From contig CAZBSD010000004.1 in the NCBI GenBank assembly GCA_964494735.1, forward strand, positions 1 to 64,000: a DNA stretch of 64,000 nucleotides, written 5' to 3'. Both the position numbers and the translations under genes were made by a program. Position 1 is the first letter of the stretch. Every line of letters begins with the position of its first letter. Shown here in pieces: positions 32,927 through 41,689 of this stretch. The notes beneath the pieces are model-generated. The model was not told the origin of the DNA. It saw nothing but the letters and a program-made list of their open reading frames with translations, and ran no database searches. The stretch is from PHAA01 sp964494735. Lineage in GTDB: Bacteria > Bacillota > Syntrophomonadia > Syntrophomonadales > Syntrophomonadaceae.

Positions 32927-33460
32927 TTACCTTTTCTTGAGATCATAAATATCGCGGCCGAAGGCATCTATGGCCACAACGCAGGGAAAATCACTCACTT
33001 CCAGTCGGTGGACAGCCTCTGGACCCAAGTCCGCATAGGCTACTACCTTAACGGAAATAATCCTCCGCGCCAGATAGGCGCCGGCACCACCCACCGCCGC
33101 CAGGTAGACCGCCCCAAACTTTTGCATGGCGTGTTTAACCAATTGGTCCCGCTCGCCTTTGCCAATCATTACTTTTAGTCCGCGTTCAATGAGCAGAGGA
33201 GCGTAGGGGTCCATCCTGCCGGAGGTAGTCGGCCCAGCCGAACCAATCACCCGTCCGGGCCGCGCCGGACTGGGACCGGTGTAGTACAGAACTTGACCCT
33301 CGGGATCGAAGGGCAGGGATTGCCCGGCCCGGATGGCCTCCACCATCCTCTGGTGAGCGGCATCACGGGCGGTATAGACAGTGCCATTGACCAACACCGC
33401 ATCGCCTGCGACCAACTCTAATATGTCTTCCTGTCGTACCGGAGCCTCTATCACTTTCAT
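32927..33460 (-). CDS. fumB: Fumarate hydratase class I, beta subunit (TtdB-like)
   Basis: About 177 residues with FDPEGQVLYYTGPSPARPG, VIGSAGPTTSGRMDPYAPLLIERG, MIGKGERDQ and GAVYLAAVGGAGAYLA. These are the swivel-domain motifs of two-subunit, Fe-S class I fumarases and L(+)-tartrate dehydratases. With the alpha subunit just upstream it would interconvert fumarate and malate. The ATG at 33460 follows AGGAG at seven bases. Tartrate dehydratase cannot be excluded from sequence alone. The symbol is used for subunit B and not for Escherichia coli FumB. Confidence 0.85.
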   Translation of the reverse strand: MKVIEAPVRQEDILELVAGDAVLVNGTVYTARDAAHQRMVEAIRAGQSLPFDPEGQVLYYTGPSPARPGRVIGSAGPTTSGRMDPYAPLLIERGLKVMIGKGERDQLVKHAMQKFGAVYLAAVGGAGAYLARRIISVKVVAYADLGPEAVHRLEVSDFPCVVAIDAFGRDIYDLKKR

Positions 33461-33550
33461 TATCCATACTCCTGCCATTATCTGGATCGCGAGCCAGGTT
33501 CGATCCTGTCGAGCTTATCCGCCCTGACCCATTTCGCCGGTATGGCTCAT

Positions 33551-34393
33551 TTATAAGTCGACAGTGATCCGGCGGGTAGAATTGCATCCCAGGTTGACAG
33601 CTACCGGCAAGCTGGCCATATGTGTCGGATAGGTCTCGATGTTCACCACCAGGGCGGTATTTTCCCCACCCAAACCCTGCACTCCAACGCCCAAACCATT
33701 TATCTTTTGCAGCATCTCAGCCTCCAGCGCAGCCATATCGGGACGGGGATTCGGCTGCCCGATTGGGCGCAGCAAAGCATGCTTGGCCATAAGGGCGGCT
33801 TTCTCCATGTTACCACCGATTCCAACCCCGACCACCATGGGTGGGCAGGGATTGCCACCCGCTTCCCGGACCACTTTGAGGATGAACTCCTTAACTCCAT
33901 CGACTCCCGCGGCCGGTTTAAGCATGGCCAGCTGACCCATGTTTTCACTGCCGGCGCCTTTGGCCGAAATCAAAATCCGCATCCTATCACCTTCTACAAG
34001 ACGGATATGGATTATGGCCGGGGTATTGTCGTTGGTATTGATCCGCTCGAAGGGATCCCTTACTATCGATTTGCGCAGGAATCCCCGCTGGTATCCATCC
34101 CGGACTCCCTGGTTGATGGCCTCCTCCAAAGAACCGCCCACGACCTGAACACCTTGTCCCAACTCTATGTATGCTACTATCATACCGGTGTCCTGGCACA
34201 AGGGTACTTGATCCTGGGCAGCGATAGCGGCATTTTCCAACAACACCTGGAGACTTTGGCGGGCTGTCGGATTGGTTTCTCTGCTCAGGGCTGCCTCCAA
34301 ACCATTTTGGATGTCCGCGGGCAGGTAGGTGTTGACCCTGATGACCGCTGCCGAGACGGCCTGTTGGATGGTATCAACCGCTATGGTTCGCAT
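33551..34393 (-). CDS. fumA: Fumarate hydratase class I, alpha subunit (TtdA-like)
   Basis: About 280 residues with the first cluster cysteine in QVPLCQDTGMIVAYIELGQG, the second in GGNPCPPMVVGVGIGGNMEKAALMAK, and the third in AVNLGCNSTRR, so all three [4Fe-4S] ligands are present. GSENMGQLAMLKPAAG is also typical. The ATG at 34393 follows GAGGAGAAGG and overlaps the murI end by 20 bases. In a syntrophic anaerobe this enzyme would serve the partial citric-acid cycle or aspartate formation. Confidence 0.9.
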   Translation of the reverse strand: MRTIAVDTIQQAVSAAVIRVNTYLPADIQNGLEAALSRETNPTARQSLQVLLENAAIAAQDQVPLCQDTGMIVAYIELGQGVQVVGGSLEEAINQGVRDGYQRGFLRKSIVRDPFERINTNDNTPAIIHIRLVEGDRMRILISAKGAGSENMGQLAMLKPAAGVDGVKEFILKVVREAGGNPCPPMVVGVGIGGNMEKAALMAKHALLRPIGQPNPRPDMAALEAEMLQKINGLGVGVQGLGGENTALVVNIETYPTHMASLPVAVNLGCNSTRRITVDL

Positions 34394-35228
34394 AGCCTTC
34401 TCCTCTTCGCCCAGGCTTAATCTTATCGCTGTCCATGCTGTGCTTGCGGACCGTGTCGATCGCATCTCCGATCAGTATGCGGCCCACCTTATAAAAAAAA
34501 TCAGGGTCACCGCTGACAAAATAACTGCGGGTTGCAGCCGGCTGGTCGTTATTCATCAGGCCCCGAACGGTTAGGATATCAATAAGTTCAGCCACCGTCT
34601 CCTCGGCAGGGTCGACCAGGGCTACCCCGGGACCAGCCAGCTCCGCGATTACCGGTGCCAGGAAGGGATAGTGGGTGCAGCCCATCACCAGGGTGTCTAT
34701 CCCTTCTTCCAGCAAGGGTGTTATATATTCGCGTACCGCTTGCCTGGTGGCAGATCCGTCCAGCAATCCGCTCTCTACCAGCGGGACAAATTGGGTGCAG
34801 GCGGTGGAATGTATCACACAGCTGGAGTCGATGGACTTTATGGCTTTGGTGTATGATCCGCTGTTCACACTGGCCTGGGTGGCTATAACACCAATTCTGC
34901 CATTGCGGGTGGCCTTAACCGCTGCCCGGGCTCCCGGCTTGACCACTCCTAACAGCGGAACCCGGCAGGAACTCTCCATCTCCGGTAAAGTCACCGAGGA
35001 ATGGGTTCCACAAGCGACCACAATGCCCTTGACATCATGACCGAGCAGGAAATCGGTGATGTCGTATGCGTATCCAAACAATTGCTGCCGGGTTTTGGTG
35101 CCGTAGGGCACGTTGGCGGTATCGCCGTAATATACAAAACTCTCCCCCGGCAGTTTGTCTATCAAGGTTCTTACTACGGTCAGCCCACCTACCCCGGAAT
35201 CGAAAACGCCGATGGGTCTGCTATCCAA
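34374..35228 (-). CDS. murI: Glutamate racemase
   Basis: About 284 residues: RPIGVFDSGVGGLTVVRTL (catalytic Asp region), YYGDTANVPYGTKT, VVACGTHSSV with the first catalytic Cys (usually VACNTA, so Asn-Thr-Ala has become Gly-Thr-His) and VMGCTHYPFL with the second Cys. It makes D-glutamate for peptidoglycan. No ATG is available: a TTG at 35228 behind GGAG is preferred, though GTG and TTG codons up to 35246 are open. It lies between gerM and the fumarase genes. Confidence 0.9.
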   Translation of the reverse strand: MDSRPIGVFDSGVGGLTVVRTLIDKLPGESFVYYGDTANVPYGTKTRQQLFGYAYDITDFLLGHDVKGIVVACGTHSSVTLPEMESSCRVPLLGVVKPGARAAVKATRNGRIGVIATQASVNSGSYTKAIKSIDSSCVIHSTACTQFVPLVESGLLDGSATRQAVREYITPLLEEGIDTLVMGCTHYPFLAPVIAELAGPGVALVDPAEETVAELIDILTVRGLMNNDQPAATRSYFVSGDPDFFYKVGRILIGDAIDTVRKHSMDSDKIKPGRRGEGYANHSG

Positions 35229-35416
35229 ATCAAACACTCCATTCAATCGATCGGACCGTCGGGTATTTTCGCATCCAGGTACAATCCATTAAATACTGTA
35301 TCACTTTTATACTTCTTATTCCAGTTCAGGCCAGCGGAGACCAGACAATATTAGGAGAAGCCCGGGTTTGCTCCCTGCTTCTCCTTCAACACATATTCTC
35401 TTTTGTACCTGAAATC

Positions 35417-36010
35417 TTATTTATGGTGGTAGGGGGCCAGCACCGGTTGGCTTATATCAACTGTTCCTAAAACCCTGACCTTCTCTCCATCCACCAGAAA
35501 ACTTACTTCCCGCACACTCGAAAACTGCCCCAATGTGTCAGCTATGGCCTGAACCATCAATTCACCCTGCTGAGGACTGTTGACCTGGTTCGCCTCTCGG
35601 CTGAGATCGACTATACACAGACCGTCCGACTTGATATTGATATCCAGAAGCTGGGTTCCAGCCGGAACAACTGCCTGCAATCCCTGTCTTGTCGGCCCCT
35701 TGAGCAATTCATGCATGGTCTGGCGGGCAATGCCCTCTACTTTCTCGATGCTGCGTTGCTCTAACACCAGTTGTTTGGTTTGACTGTCAACAAAATAGAG
35801 GTTTACAACCATCTGCTCGACGGCAGGACTGATCAAATCCGGGATCATGGCTGGTTGATCGCTCGATTTGCTGTTATCGCCTATCACCGGTATCTTGAAC
35901 ATGTCTTTCCAGGATTCCACCTTACTGTCATCGATACGGGAACACCCCCCGCTGATCAGGCATACTGCCAAAACTGCCATAGCCATGGTCATCATGAATT
36001 TTTTGGTCAT
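35417..36010 (-). CDS. gerM: GerM-like lipoprotein (GerMN domain)
   Basis: A 197-residue protein with a lipoprotein signal (hydrophobic stretch, then ISGGC lipobox). After a linker it has one GerMN domain: VVNLYFVDSQTKQLVLEQRSIEKV, TMHELLKGPTRQGLQAVVPAGTQLLDINI, LCIVDLSREANQV and VSFLVDGEKVRVLGTVD. Bacillus GerM acts in sporulation and germination and has two such domains; here there is one. It heads the gerM-murI-fum-rph-rdgB-yfcE unit, as gerM does in Bacillus. Confidence 0.88.
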   Translation of the reverse strand: MTKKFMMTMAMAVLAVCLISGGCSRIDDSKVESWKDMFKIPVIGDNSKSSDQPAMIPDLISPAVEQMVVNLYFVDSQTKQLVLEQRSIEKVEGIARQTMHELLKGPTRQGLQAVVPAGTQLLDINIKSDGLCIVDLSREANQVNSPQQGELMVQAIADTLGQFSSVREVSFLVDGEKVRVLGTVDISQPVLAPYHHK

Positions 36011-36139
36011 TTCTACTATCCCCCCCTTTTACTTCCTAGAAAAAAATATGAGCCAAGCTCGGGATTTATTACCCTAAATTAAAGGCGCTTGGCACTGTCA
36101 GGCCAATCTGCTATCCTATCATGCAAAGGAGTGGTAAAA

Positions 36140-37021
36140 ATGCGTTACGAAGGCACTGTCTACCGGCCACCCAGCGAAGCGGGAAGCCTGCTGATCCAGG
36201 CTACCATCGGCTGTCCCCACAATAAATGCACCTTCTGTTCGATGTACAAGAATACACGTTTTCGGATACGTCCGGTGGAAGATATCAAGGAAGATCTGGT
36301 AACGGCCCGGTCCTATTACGGCCCGTACGTCGAATCCATCTTCTTCCCTGACGGTAACACGATAATAATGAAGACCGATCAACTGCTGGAAATTCTCCGT
36401 TTTGCACATGAGTTGTTCCCCGAATTACAAAGGATAACCATTTACGGTTCAGCCCGCTTTGTGAACAAAAAGAGCGGGGCAGATCTGAGGCAGCTTAATG
36501 AGGCAGGCCTGACCAGGATTCATATGGGCATGGAAAGCGGTGATGATGTCACCCTGCAGAGGATATACAAAGGGGTCACGGCGGCTGAGATTATTACCGC
36601 CGGGCAAAAACTAAAGCAAGCTGGCATAGAAGTCAGTGAGTATTATCTGGTGGGGATTGCGGGTGAATCCAGGTGGCGCGAACATGCCGAAAACAGCGCC
36701 CGGGTATTGAATGCGATATGCCCCCAATTCATCAGATTGCGGACCTTCGCGCCGGAATACAAGACACCGATCATGGATGAGATCGATGACGGGACTTTTA
36801 AGTTGTTGAGCCCCCATGAGGCCCTTTTGGAGATCCGGGTATTGATTGAAAACCTGCAATGCGACAGCGGCATGGTAGTCAGCGATCACATCTCCAATTA
36901 CTGGAACATCAATGGTCATCTACCCCATGACCGGGACAAAATGTTGGCGGAGATCGACAAAGCCCTGCAAATAGAAGAGTCACGCTTCCGCACCCCGGAT
37001 ATGCACCACCCAACTTTGTAG
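36140..37021 (+). CDS. Radical SAM protein with CX4CX2C cluster motif
   Basis: About 293 residues: MRYEGTVYRPPSEAGSLLIQ then GCPHNKCTFCSMYK. The cysteines are spaced C-x4-C-x2-C rather than the classical C-x3-C-x2-C, as in a group of uncharacterised clostridial radical SAM proteins. The rest of the half-barrel is visible (FFPDGNTIIM, RITIYGSARF, RIHMGMESGDD, YYLVGIAGE). A HemN-like or YgiQ-like role has no direct support. The ATG at 36140 follows AAAGGAG. It is monocistronic, followed by a hairpin and repeat copy 2. Confidence 0.8.
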   Translation: MRYEGTVYRPPSEAGSLLIQATIGCPHNKCTFCSMYKNTRFRIRPVEDIKEDLVTARSYYGPYVESIFFPDGNTIIMKTDQLLEILRFAHELFPELQRITIYGSARFVNKKSGADLRQLNEAGLTRIHMGMESGDDVTLQRIYKGVTAAEIITAGQKLKQAGIEVSEYYLVGIAGESRWREHAENSARVLNAICPQFIRLRTFAPEYKTPIMDEIDDGTFKLLSPHEALLEIRVLIENLQCDSGMVVSDHISNYWNINGHLPHDRDKMLAEIDKALQIEESRFRTPDMHHPTL

Positions 37022-37039
37022 TAAGTGCTGCAAAAAAAC

Positions 37040-37068
37040 AAGGAGTCGGTTTTATGGAACGACTCCTT
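37040..37068 (+). terminator. Terminator hairpin left of repeat copy 2
   Basis: AAGGAGTCG and CGACTCCTT pair perfectly (9 bp) around an 11-base loop, 18 bases past the radical SAM stop. An A-run precedes it, so it would also read as a terminator on the minus strand. Its sequence is nearly duplicated at 37208-37236 (23 of 29 positions identical). Confidence 0.65.
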
Positions 37069-37070
37069 CA

Positions 37071-37207
37071 GGGTGTCAAACAAGTTGCATTCAGGCAGAC
37101 CGAGCAAAAAAGGCATTCGGGAGCCCCGTGATTAAGGCGTGCATGAGGTACGTCGATTGAACGGGGATTTCGTATTAACGCAGCTATGGGCCTTTTTTGA
37201 CAGTCTG
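37071..37207 (+). repeat. Dispersed ~140 bp repeat, copy 2
   Basis: This is the same element as 13363-13511. It lacks 12 bases (TTAGAGCAAGGC) between two short AAGGC repeats, consistent with slippage. It keeps the CAGACCGAGCAAAAAAGGC left end, the GCCTTTTTTGACAGTCTG right end and both internal hairpins. It lies between the convergent radical SAM and DUF1285-like genes, with a hairpin on each side. The remainder of the 344-base gap (37237-37365) holds nothing I recognise. Confidence 0.85.
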
Positions 37208-37236
37208 AAGGGATCGTCCTTATGGAACGACCCCTT
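37208..37236 (-). terminator. Hairpin right of repeat copy 2
   Basis: AAGGGATCGT and ACGACCCCTT form a 10-position stem with a single A-C mismatch on the plus strand. On the minus strand the mismatch becomes a T-G pair, so the structure suits the minus-strand gene ending at 37366. The loop and much of the stem repeat the left hairpin. Confidence 0.5.
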
Positions 37237-37365
37237 GGTGATTGCATCAACATTCATCTATGATTTTGGTGTACAGCCCATCTAATGCCCTAAATCATGG
37301 CTGCTGGTATTAATCGACTGGATTCAACGAGGTCAGCCGGGGCTAGAGCATTGAAGGTCAGGCCC

Positions 37366-37791
37366 CTACTGCTCCCTTATGGCCGAGGGTGGAACGATGT
37401 ATACATCATCGCCACGATGGTCGAAATACTCGCTTAACTTCCAGTATACCCCTCGACTCAAGCGGGTATCACCTTCATATTGATAGGATATGTATGGGAC
37501 GTCGCCCTTAAAAAACAATTTGATCTCGTGCTCCAGGATCATCTCCTGCAGGTCGTGAAAGACCAGGGTAATCGGCATCTCGCTGTCTTTGATGCCGCTA
37601 GCTAGATACGGGACGTCCTCCACTATCACCGGATTTTCTTCTTGACCCATCTTTATGAAATAACTGCCGTCATCCCGGCGGCACATGTTCTTGGCCAGTA
37701 TATTCAGAATCTGACGCCGGAACATTTCTGCCTGGCCAAAATACCATTTGCCGTTTGCTTTGATCGTGATGTCCTGCACCCATTCTTCCAT
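37366..37791 (-). CDS. DUF1285-like protein
   Basis: About 141 residues. IKANGKWYFGQAEMFRRQILNILAKNM, then DDGSYFIKMGQEENPVIVEDVPYLASGI and ITLVFHDLQE are close in pattern to DUF1285 proteins (small two-subdomain beta proteins), whose function is unknown. The ATG at 37791 has AAGGAGG upstream. It lies 90 bases downstream of the large aminotransferase fusion and may share its transcript. No link to that enzyme is evident from sequence. Confidence 0.6.
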   Translation of the reverse strand: MEEWVQDITIKANGKWYFGQAEMFRRQILNILAKNMCRRDDGSYFIKMGQEENPVIVEDVPYLASGIKDSEMPITLVFHDLQEMILEHEIKLFFKGDVPYISYQYEGDTRLSRGVYWKLSEYFDHRGDDVYIVPPSAIREQ

Positions 37792-37881
37792 GTACAAGTT
37801 CCTCCTTTGACCATCCCTATGCGTTCGGACCGCATGCTAAGATATTCTATCCCGGTCCGCTAATTCCTGCTACATTTGTTC

Positions 37882-40563
37882 CTACATATTTTCGGCTCGC
37901 TTGAACTGCAGTGAATTGCGGTATATCTGCTCTATATCGCGATCATCTATCTCATGATTGCCCATCCGTAAACCCGCCAGTGAAAAACCATGCTTGCGGG
38001 CCAACTCGTGCAGATATTGGACTGTCTCCAGGGAAAGGATGTTACCGATACTGTAATCCCGGCAATTGCCCTCCAGGGCCAGTAATACAGTCTCCGACAG
38101 GCAGGCCAGATTCACACCGTCACGATAGCCGAGGTTGGCACCGAAGCAAATATCGTCCGGGTATTGCACCAGGCCGCCTTCCAAAACCAGGACATCATCT
38201 CTTTGTTCATACACTGCGGGAGCCACATCAGCCGGCCGGGCAACATCGCAGACCACCACCCCGGAACGCAGATTGGCGGGATAAATCAGATATTCCGGGT
38301 TGTTGCTGGCTGCCACTACCAGGTTGCAATCGGGAAGGTCAGCGGCAATGTCGGTGCTGGTACTGATCGGTACTGTGAGGTTAAGGAATGTACATGCTTC
38401 CCGGATAAGTTCCAGGGTCAGTTCTTGGTCCCCTCTGATCCTCCCGGCCAGCAACGCTGATAGCTCGCCAACCGTATTGTCCAATACTCTCAGCAGGCGG
38501 TTCAGCCAGAGACTCATACCGTCCAGGCTGCCTTGAAGCATGCGCTGGCGGGCATACCCGAGTATATCGCGGGCCAGCGAATTAAGTCGCAAACGGCTGC
38601 TGGTAGGACGCTGGGGACTGCCAAACAGAGTCATCTGGCAAACCCTTTCCGAGACCATCATGGCACAAGCCCGACCGATAGAACCATTGGCACCAACAAC
38701 ACCGGCCCGGGCTGCCAAAGGCTCGATATGCATCTTCTCCGCACCCAGAAACAACGCTTCCATCGCCATCAAGGTAGTGAAGCTGTTGCCGCTGGTTATG
38801 GCTACATTTCGTCCCGTGACAGACCGGCCTCCTCTCGTGACCACCGAGGTCAGCGCGCCCAGTCCGACTATCTCAGCACCCATGTCGCGGCCCATATCTA
38901 CGGCCCGAGCTATTACGTCCACAACCTCAGCGTTAGGCATACTCATTATTTCCCGGGCTCCCATTGGGACTCCTATCAGCCAACCCTGAGCAACTGTGCC
39001 ATCCAATGATCTTATAGCGGGCATGGTGCAGGTCAACCCGGGCTCATTTATCTCGCTCTCCCATTTCATTATCTTGTATAGTTCATCGCGGTTATAACTG
39101 GCGAATGAGGGATTGTTGATAACCACATCTTCTGGAGCCGGATAATGGATGATGAAGGCAAATTTACGGGTCGGCTCTTCCCCAGGTAGCAGGGCTGAAG
39201 ATTTGATCTTACGGGAAATGGCCCGGTAGTCACCGATGACTCCCGGTTTGCGCCGATCACCTATCAAGTAGCGATAAAGACTGGCATAATCTCGATATTT
39301 GAGGAGCTGGCAGACTACCTCCAAGGCTTCCAGAACCCGGTCTATCTCCTCATAACTGATAGTAAGAGTCGGTTCCAGGCGCAGGGTCATGGAATTGTTC
39401 AAAAAAGGCGCCAGTCTTATCTGGTACACATTGAGCAGGAAGCCAACCAACAGGGCGGTGAATCCTCCCTGCTCCTCCATAAAAGCCATGTCGAAGGAAC
39501 CCACATCCTGCAGTGAATGAAATTCGATGCCGACCAGCAGACCCCGGCCCCGTACTTTTTTGATGACTTCCGGGTAATTCCGACCCAGTGAGCCTGCTCC
39601 ATCCATAAGGTATTTTCCCTTGGCATCTACTTCCTTAATGAAAAAACGATCATGGGCGCAAAGCTTCTCCAATACGGCGAGACCGACGCCGCAGGTCAGG
39701 TTATTATTAGCGAAGGTCGAACTGTGCAGCATGCCGAACTCTTCATTCCAGGCCCGGGGCGAACTCAGACAAACCCCCAGGGGGACCAGTCCGCCACCCA
39801 GAGCTTTGGCCAGGGTCATGATATCCGGTTCCAGGCCGAAATGCTCACAGGCAAACAACCGGCCGGTGCGCCCCAAACCGGTCTGTATCTCGTCGACTAT
39901 GAATAACACCTCAAACTCTCTGCATATCTGCTGTACTTCGCGCAGATAGTCGGCCTGCCCAACCACTACCCCGCCTTCTCCTTGTACCAATTCGACAATG
40001 AATGCAGCCACCTGGTCATGGCGGGTTGCCAATAACCGGCGCAGGCTGTCGGCATCGTTGTAGGGTACCTTTAAGAATCCAGGGGCAGGAGCCCGGAATG
40101 GGGTCTGATAGGAAGTCTTGCCGGTAGCCGAAAGAGCTCCCAGCGTCTTGCCGTGAAAACTGTTGGTAGTCGATACGATAATCTCCCGGCCAGTCGTGGA
40201 CCGGGCCAGCTTCACGGCGGCCTCCACTGCTTCAGTACCACTCTGGCAGAAGGTGGAGTAGCACAGCTCTCCGGGGGAACACTCGGCCAAAGCGTTGGCC
40301 AGTCGCAGCGCTTCACCGGGCAGCGACGGCTGTACCAGGCTGGGCAGTTTTCTGTTGCGGGCGCTTATAAGTGCTTCCCACACGAAATCGGGGTTGTAGC
40401 CAAATGGGATTGCCCCATACTGGGCTATAAAATCGAGGTAACGAATGCCCTGGTCATCCATCAGGTAACTGCCTTCCCCCTCGATATAGTTTTTGTCCAA
40501 CTGAAAACTCTCTAAGATTTTGATCAGACTGGGGTTGAGCAACTCTCTCCGTAACTCTGGCAT
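37882..40563 (-). CDS. Class III aminotransferase fused to an acyl-ACP-reductase-like domain
   Basis: About 893 residues. Residues ~1-440 are a PLP aminotransferase of class III: FCQSGTEAVEAAVKLAR, NSFHGKTLGALSATGK, IVDEIQTGLGRTGR and the Schiff-base Lys253 in TLAKALGGG. Residues ~465-880 resemble cyanobacterial long-chain acyl-ACP reductase: GAEIVGLGALTSVV, AITSGNSFTTLMAMEA, a Rossmann loop GVVGANGSIGRA at 621-632, VLEGGLVQYPDDICFG and a C-terminal LARKHGFSLAGL. An insertion of roughly 90 residues follows the Rossmann loop. Combined, it could reduce an acyl thioester to an aldehyde and aminate it to an amine, which is inference. The ATG follows GAGGAGG; a strong promoter lies upstream. Confidence 0.75.
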   Translation of the reverse strand: MPELRRELLNPSLIKILESFQLDKNYIEGEGSYLMDDQGIRYLDFIAQYGAIPFGYNPDFVWEALISARNRKLPSLVQPSLPGEALRLANALAECSPGELCYSTFCQSGTEAVEAAVKLARSTTGREIIVSTTNSFHGKTLGALSATGKTSYQTPFRAPAPGFLKVPYNDADSLRRLLATRHDQVAAFIVELVQGEGGVVVGQADYLREVQQICREFEVLFIVDEIQTGLGRTGRLFACEHFGLEPDIMTLAKALGGGLVPLGVCLSSPRAWNEEFGMLHSSTFANNNLTCGVGLAVLEKLCAHDRFFIKEVDAKGKYLMDGAGSLGRNYPEVIKKVRGRGLLVGIEFHSLQDVGSFDMAFMEEQGGFTALLVGFLLNVYQIRLAPFLNNSMTLRLEPTLTISYEEIDRVLEALEVVCQLLKYRDYASLYRYLIGDRRKPGVIGDYRAISRKIKSSALLPGEEPTRKFAFIIHYPAPEDVVINNPSFASYNRDELYKIMKWESEINEPGLTCTMPAIRSLDGTVAQGWLIGVPMGAREIMSMPNAEVVDVIARAVDMGRDMGAEIVGLGALTSVVTRGGRSVTGRNVAITSGNSFTTLMAMEALFLGAEKMHIEPLAARAGVVGANGSIGRACAMMVSERVCQMTLFGSPQRPTSSRLRLNSLARDILGYARQRMLQGSLDGMSLWLNRLLRVLDNTVGELSALLAGRIRGDQELTLELIREACTFLNLTVPISTSTDIAADLPDCNLVVAASNNPEYLIYPANLRSGVVVCDVARPADVAPAVYEQRDDVLVLEGGLVQYPDDICFGANLGYRDGVNLACLSETVLLALEGNCRDYSIGNILSLETVQYLHELARKHGFSLAGLRMGNHEIDDRDIEQIYRNSLQFKRAENM

Positions 40564-40612
40564 CAATGTCCTCCTCTTGTGCACATGGTTGTGCAAATTG
40601 CCGATTACATAT

Positions 40613-40640
40613 ATTTTATATCTACCCCCAGTTTTGTCAA
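40613..40640 (-). promoter_or_regulatory. SigA-type promoter of the aminotransferase fusion
   Basis: The minus strand has TTGACA (plus 40635-40640), a 16-base spacer and TAAAAT (plus 40613-40618), 50 bases before the start codon. Between promoter and ribosome binding site, TTGTGCA occurs twice 12 bases apart on the plus strand (40577-40583, 40589-40595), a possible regulator site. Confidence 0.55.
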
Positions 40641-40793
40641 ACCCGGAAGAGGCTATACGAAGTTAATAAATCATACAATCCATTTAGGCGCAAATAATCG
40701 TTGCCAGCCTGGAGACAGCCAAATCAAAGACCAGCCCCATGATGAAGCTGGTTGAAGAGATGCTGTCGGCTGGATGGAGTAATGAATCCCTGT

Positions 40794-41546
40794 TTATTTG
40801 TTGCGGATATATTTTAGGGTGATATGGGGTCGGCTGGACTTGCGCGACTGGATCTCAAATTGCTTGAGGGAGGAAATCAAAGGAGTAAGCTTGGCATGTC
40901 CATAGTTGCGAGTATCGAAATCGGGGTAGCGTTTGTTGAGCCGTTTGCCAACCTCGCCCAGGAACGCCCACCCGTCATCGTCGGAAGTCTCATTGACAAT
41001 GGTCCGAATGGTGTTTATCAACTCCTCGATGCTGGCCATGCCATCCTGAGGCACTGTCGTCTTTTCGGTCTTGACAGCTGCTGCCTGTGTCTTATCATGG
41101 TTGGTGGGGACGGCAGCCAGTACCTCCAGGTACTTGAACTTCTCACAGGCGGTTATAAAAGGCAGCGGCGTCTTTTTCTCGCCGATACCGACCACGTACA
41201 TGCCAGCCTCGCGCAGGCGGGCGGCCAGCCGGGTGAAATCACTGTCGCTGGATACGATACAAAAACCGTCTACGTTCTTGGAATAAAGAATATCCATAGC
41301 GTCTATGATCAAAGCTGAATCGGTCGAGTTCTTGCCGGTAGTGTAGCCGTACTGCTGAATAGGGGTTATGGAGTATTTAAGCAGCACCGATTTCCAGGAA
41401 GACAGGCTGGGATTGGTCCAGTCTCCGTAGATCCTTTTGTAGGTGGGCGTGCCGTGGTTGGAGATCTCGTCGAATATATATTTTATATACTTGTCCGAAA
41501 CATTATCGGCATCGATCAGCACGGCCATCTTTCTATCGTGTTCCAT
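40794..41546 (-). CDS. NYN-domain RNase with C-terminal OST-HTH/LOTUS-like domain (LabA/YacP type)
   Basis: 250 residues. The N-terminal NYN (PIN-like) nuclease domain has MAVLIDADNVSDKYI, KNSTDSALIIDAMDILY and GFCIVSSDSDFTRLAARLREAGMYVVGIG, supplying the acidic metal-binding residues. After a linker, the C-terminal segment from about residue 165 (IEELINTIRTIVNETSDDDG, then FLGEVGKRLNKRYPDFDTRNYG) is a winged-helix OST-HTH/LOTUS domain, which binds RNA. The product is probably an RNA-binding endonuclease with unknown target. It is monocistronic; ATG with GGAGAG upstream. Confidence 0.88.
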   Translation of the reverse strand: MEHDRKMAVLIDADNVSDKYIKYIFDEISNHGTPTYKRIYGDWTNPSLSSWKSVLLKYSITPIQQYGYTTGKNSTDSALIIDAMDILYSKNVDGFCIVSSDSDFTRLAARLREAGMYVVGIGEKKTPLPFITACEKFKYLEVLAAVPTNHDKTQAAAVKTEKTTVPQDGMASIEELINTIRTIVNETSDDDGWAFLGEVGKRLNKRYPDFDTRNYGHAKLTPLISSLKQFEIQSRKSSRPHITLKYIRNK

Positions 41547-41643
41547 GTATTATCTCTCCAGACTTCTGCGAATAGCTTTTTACCATCCCATCTTAGAACA
41601 CCGCGGTCTTCCCGTCAACTTGGGCCCGGGGCAATTTTTCTGC

Positions 41644-41672
41644 TTGACTATAAGTGAATGCTCATTTATTAT
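41644..41672 (+). promoter_or_regulatory. tetR promoter with embedded operator
   Basis: TTGACT (41644-41649), a 17-base spacer and TATTAT (41667-41672). The spacer carries the near-palindrome AAGTGA-atgc-TCATTT (41652-41667), so a bound repressor would block the promoter. The AAGTGA half-site recurs as a palindrome in front of lon (42313-42328). Confidence 0.55.
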
Positions 41673-41689
41673 TCCAATTAGGTGATGTT

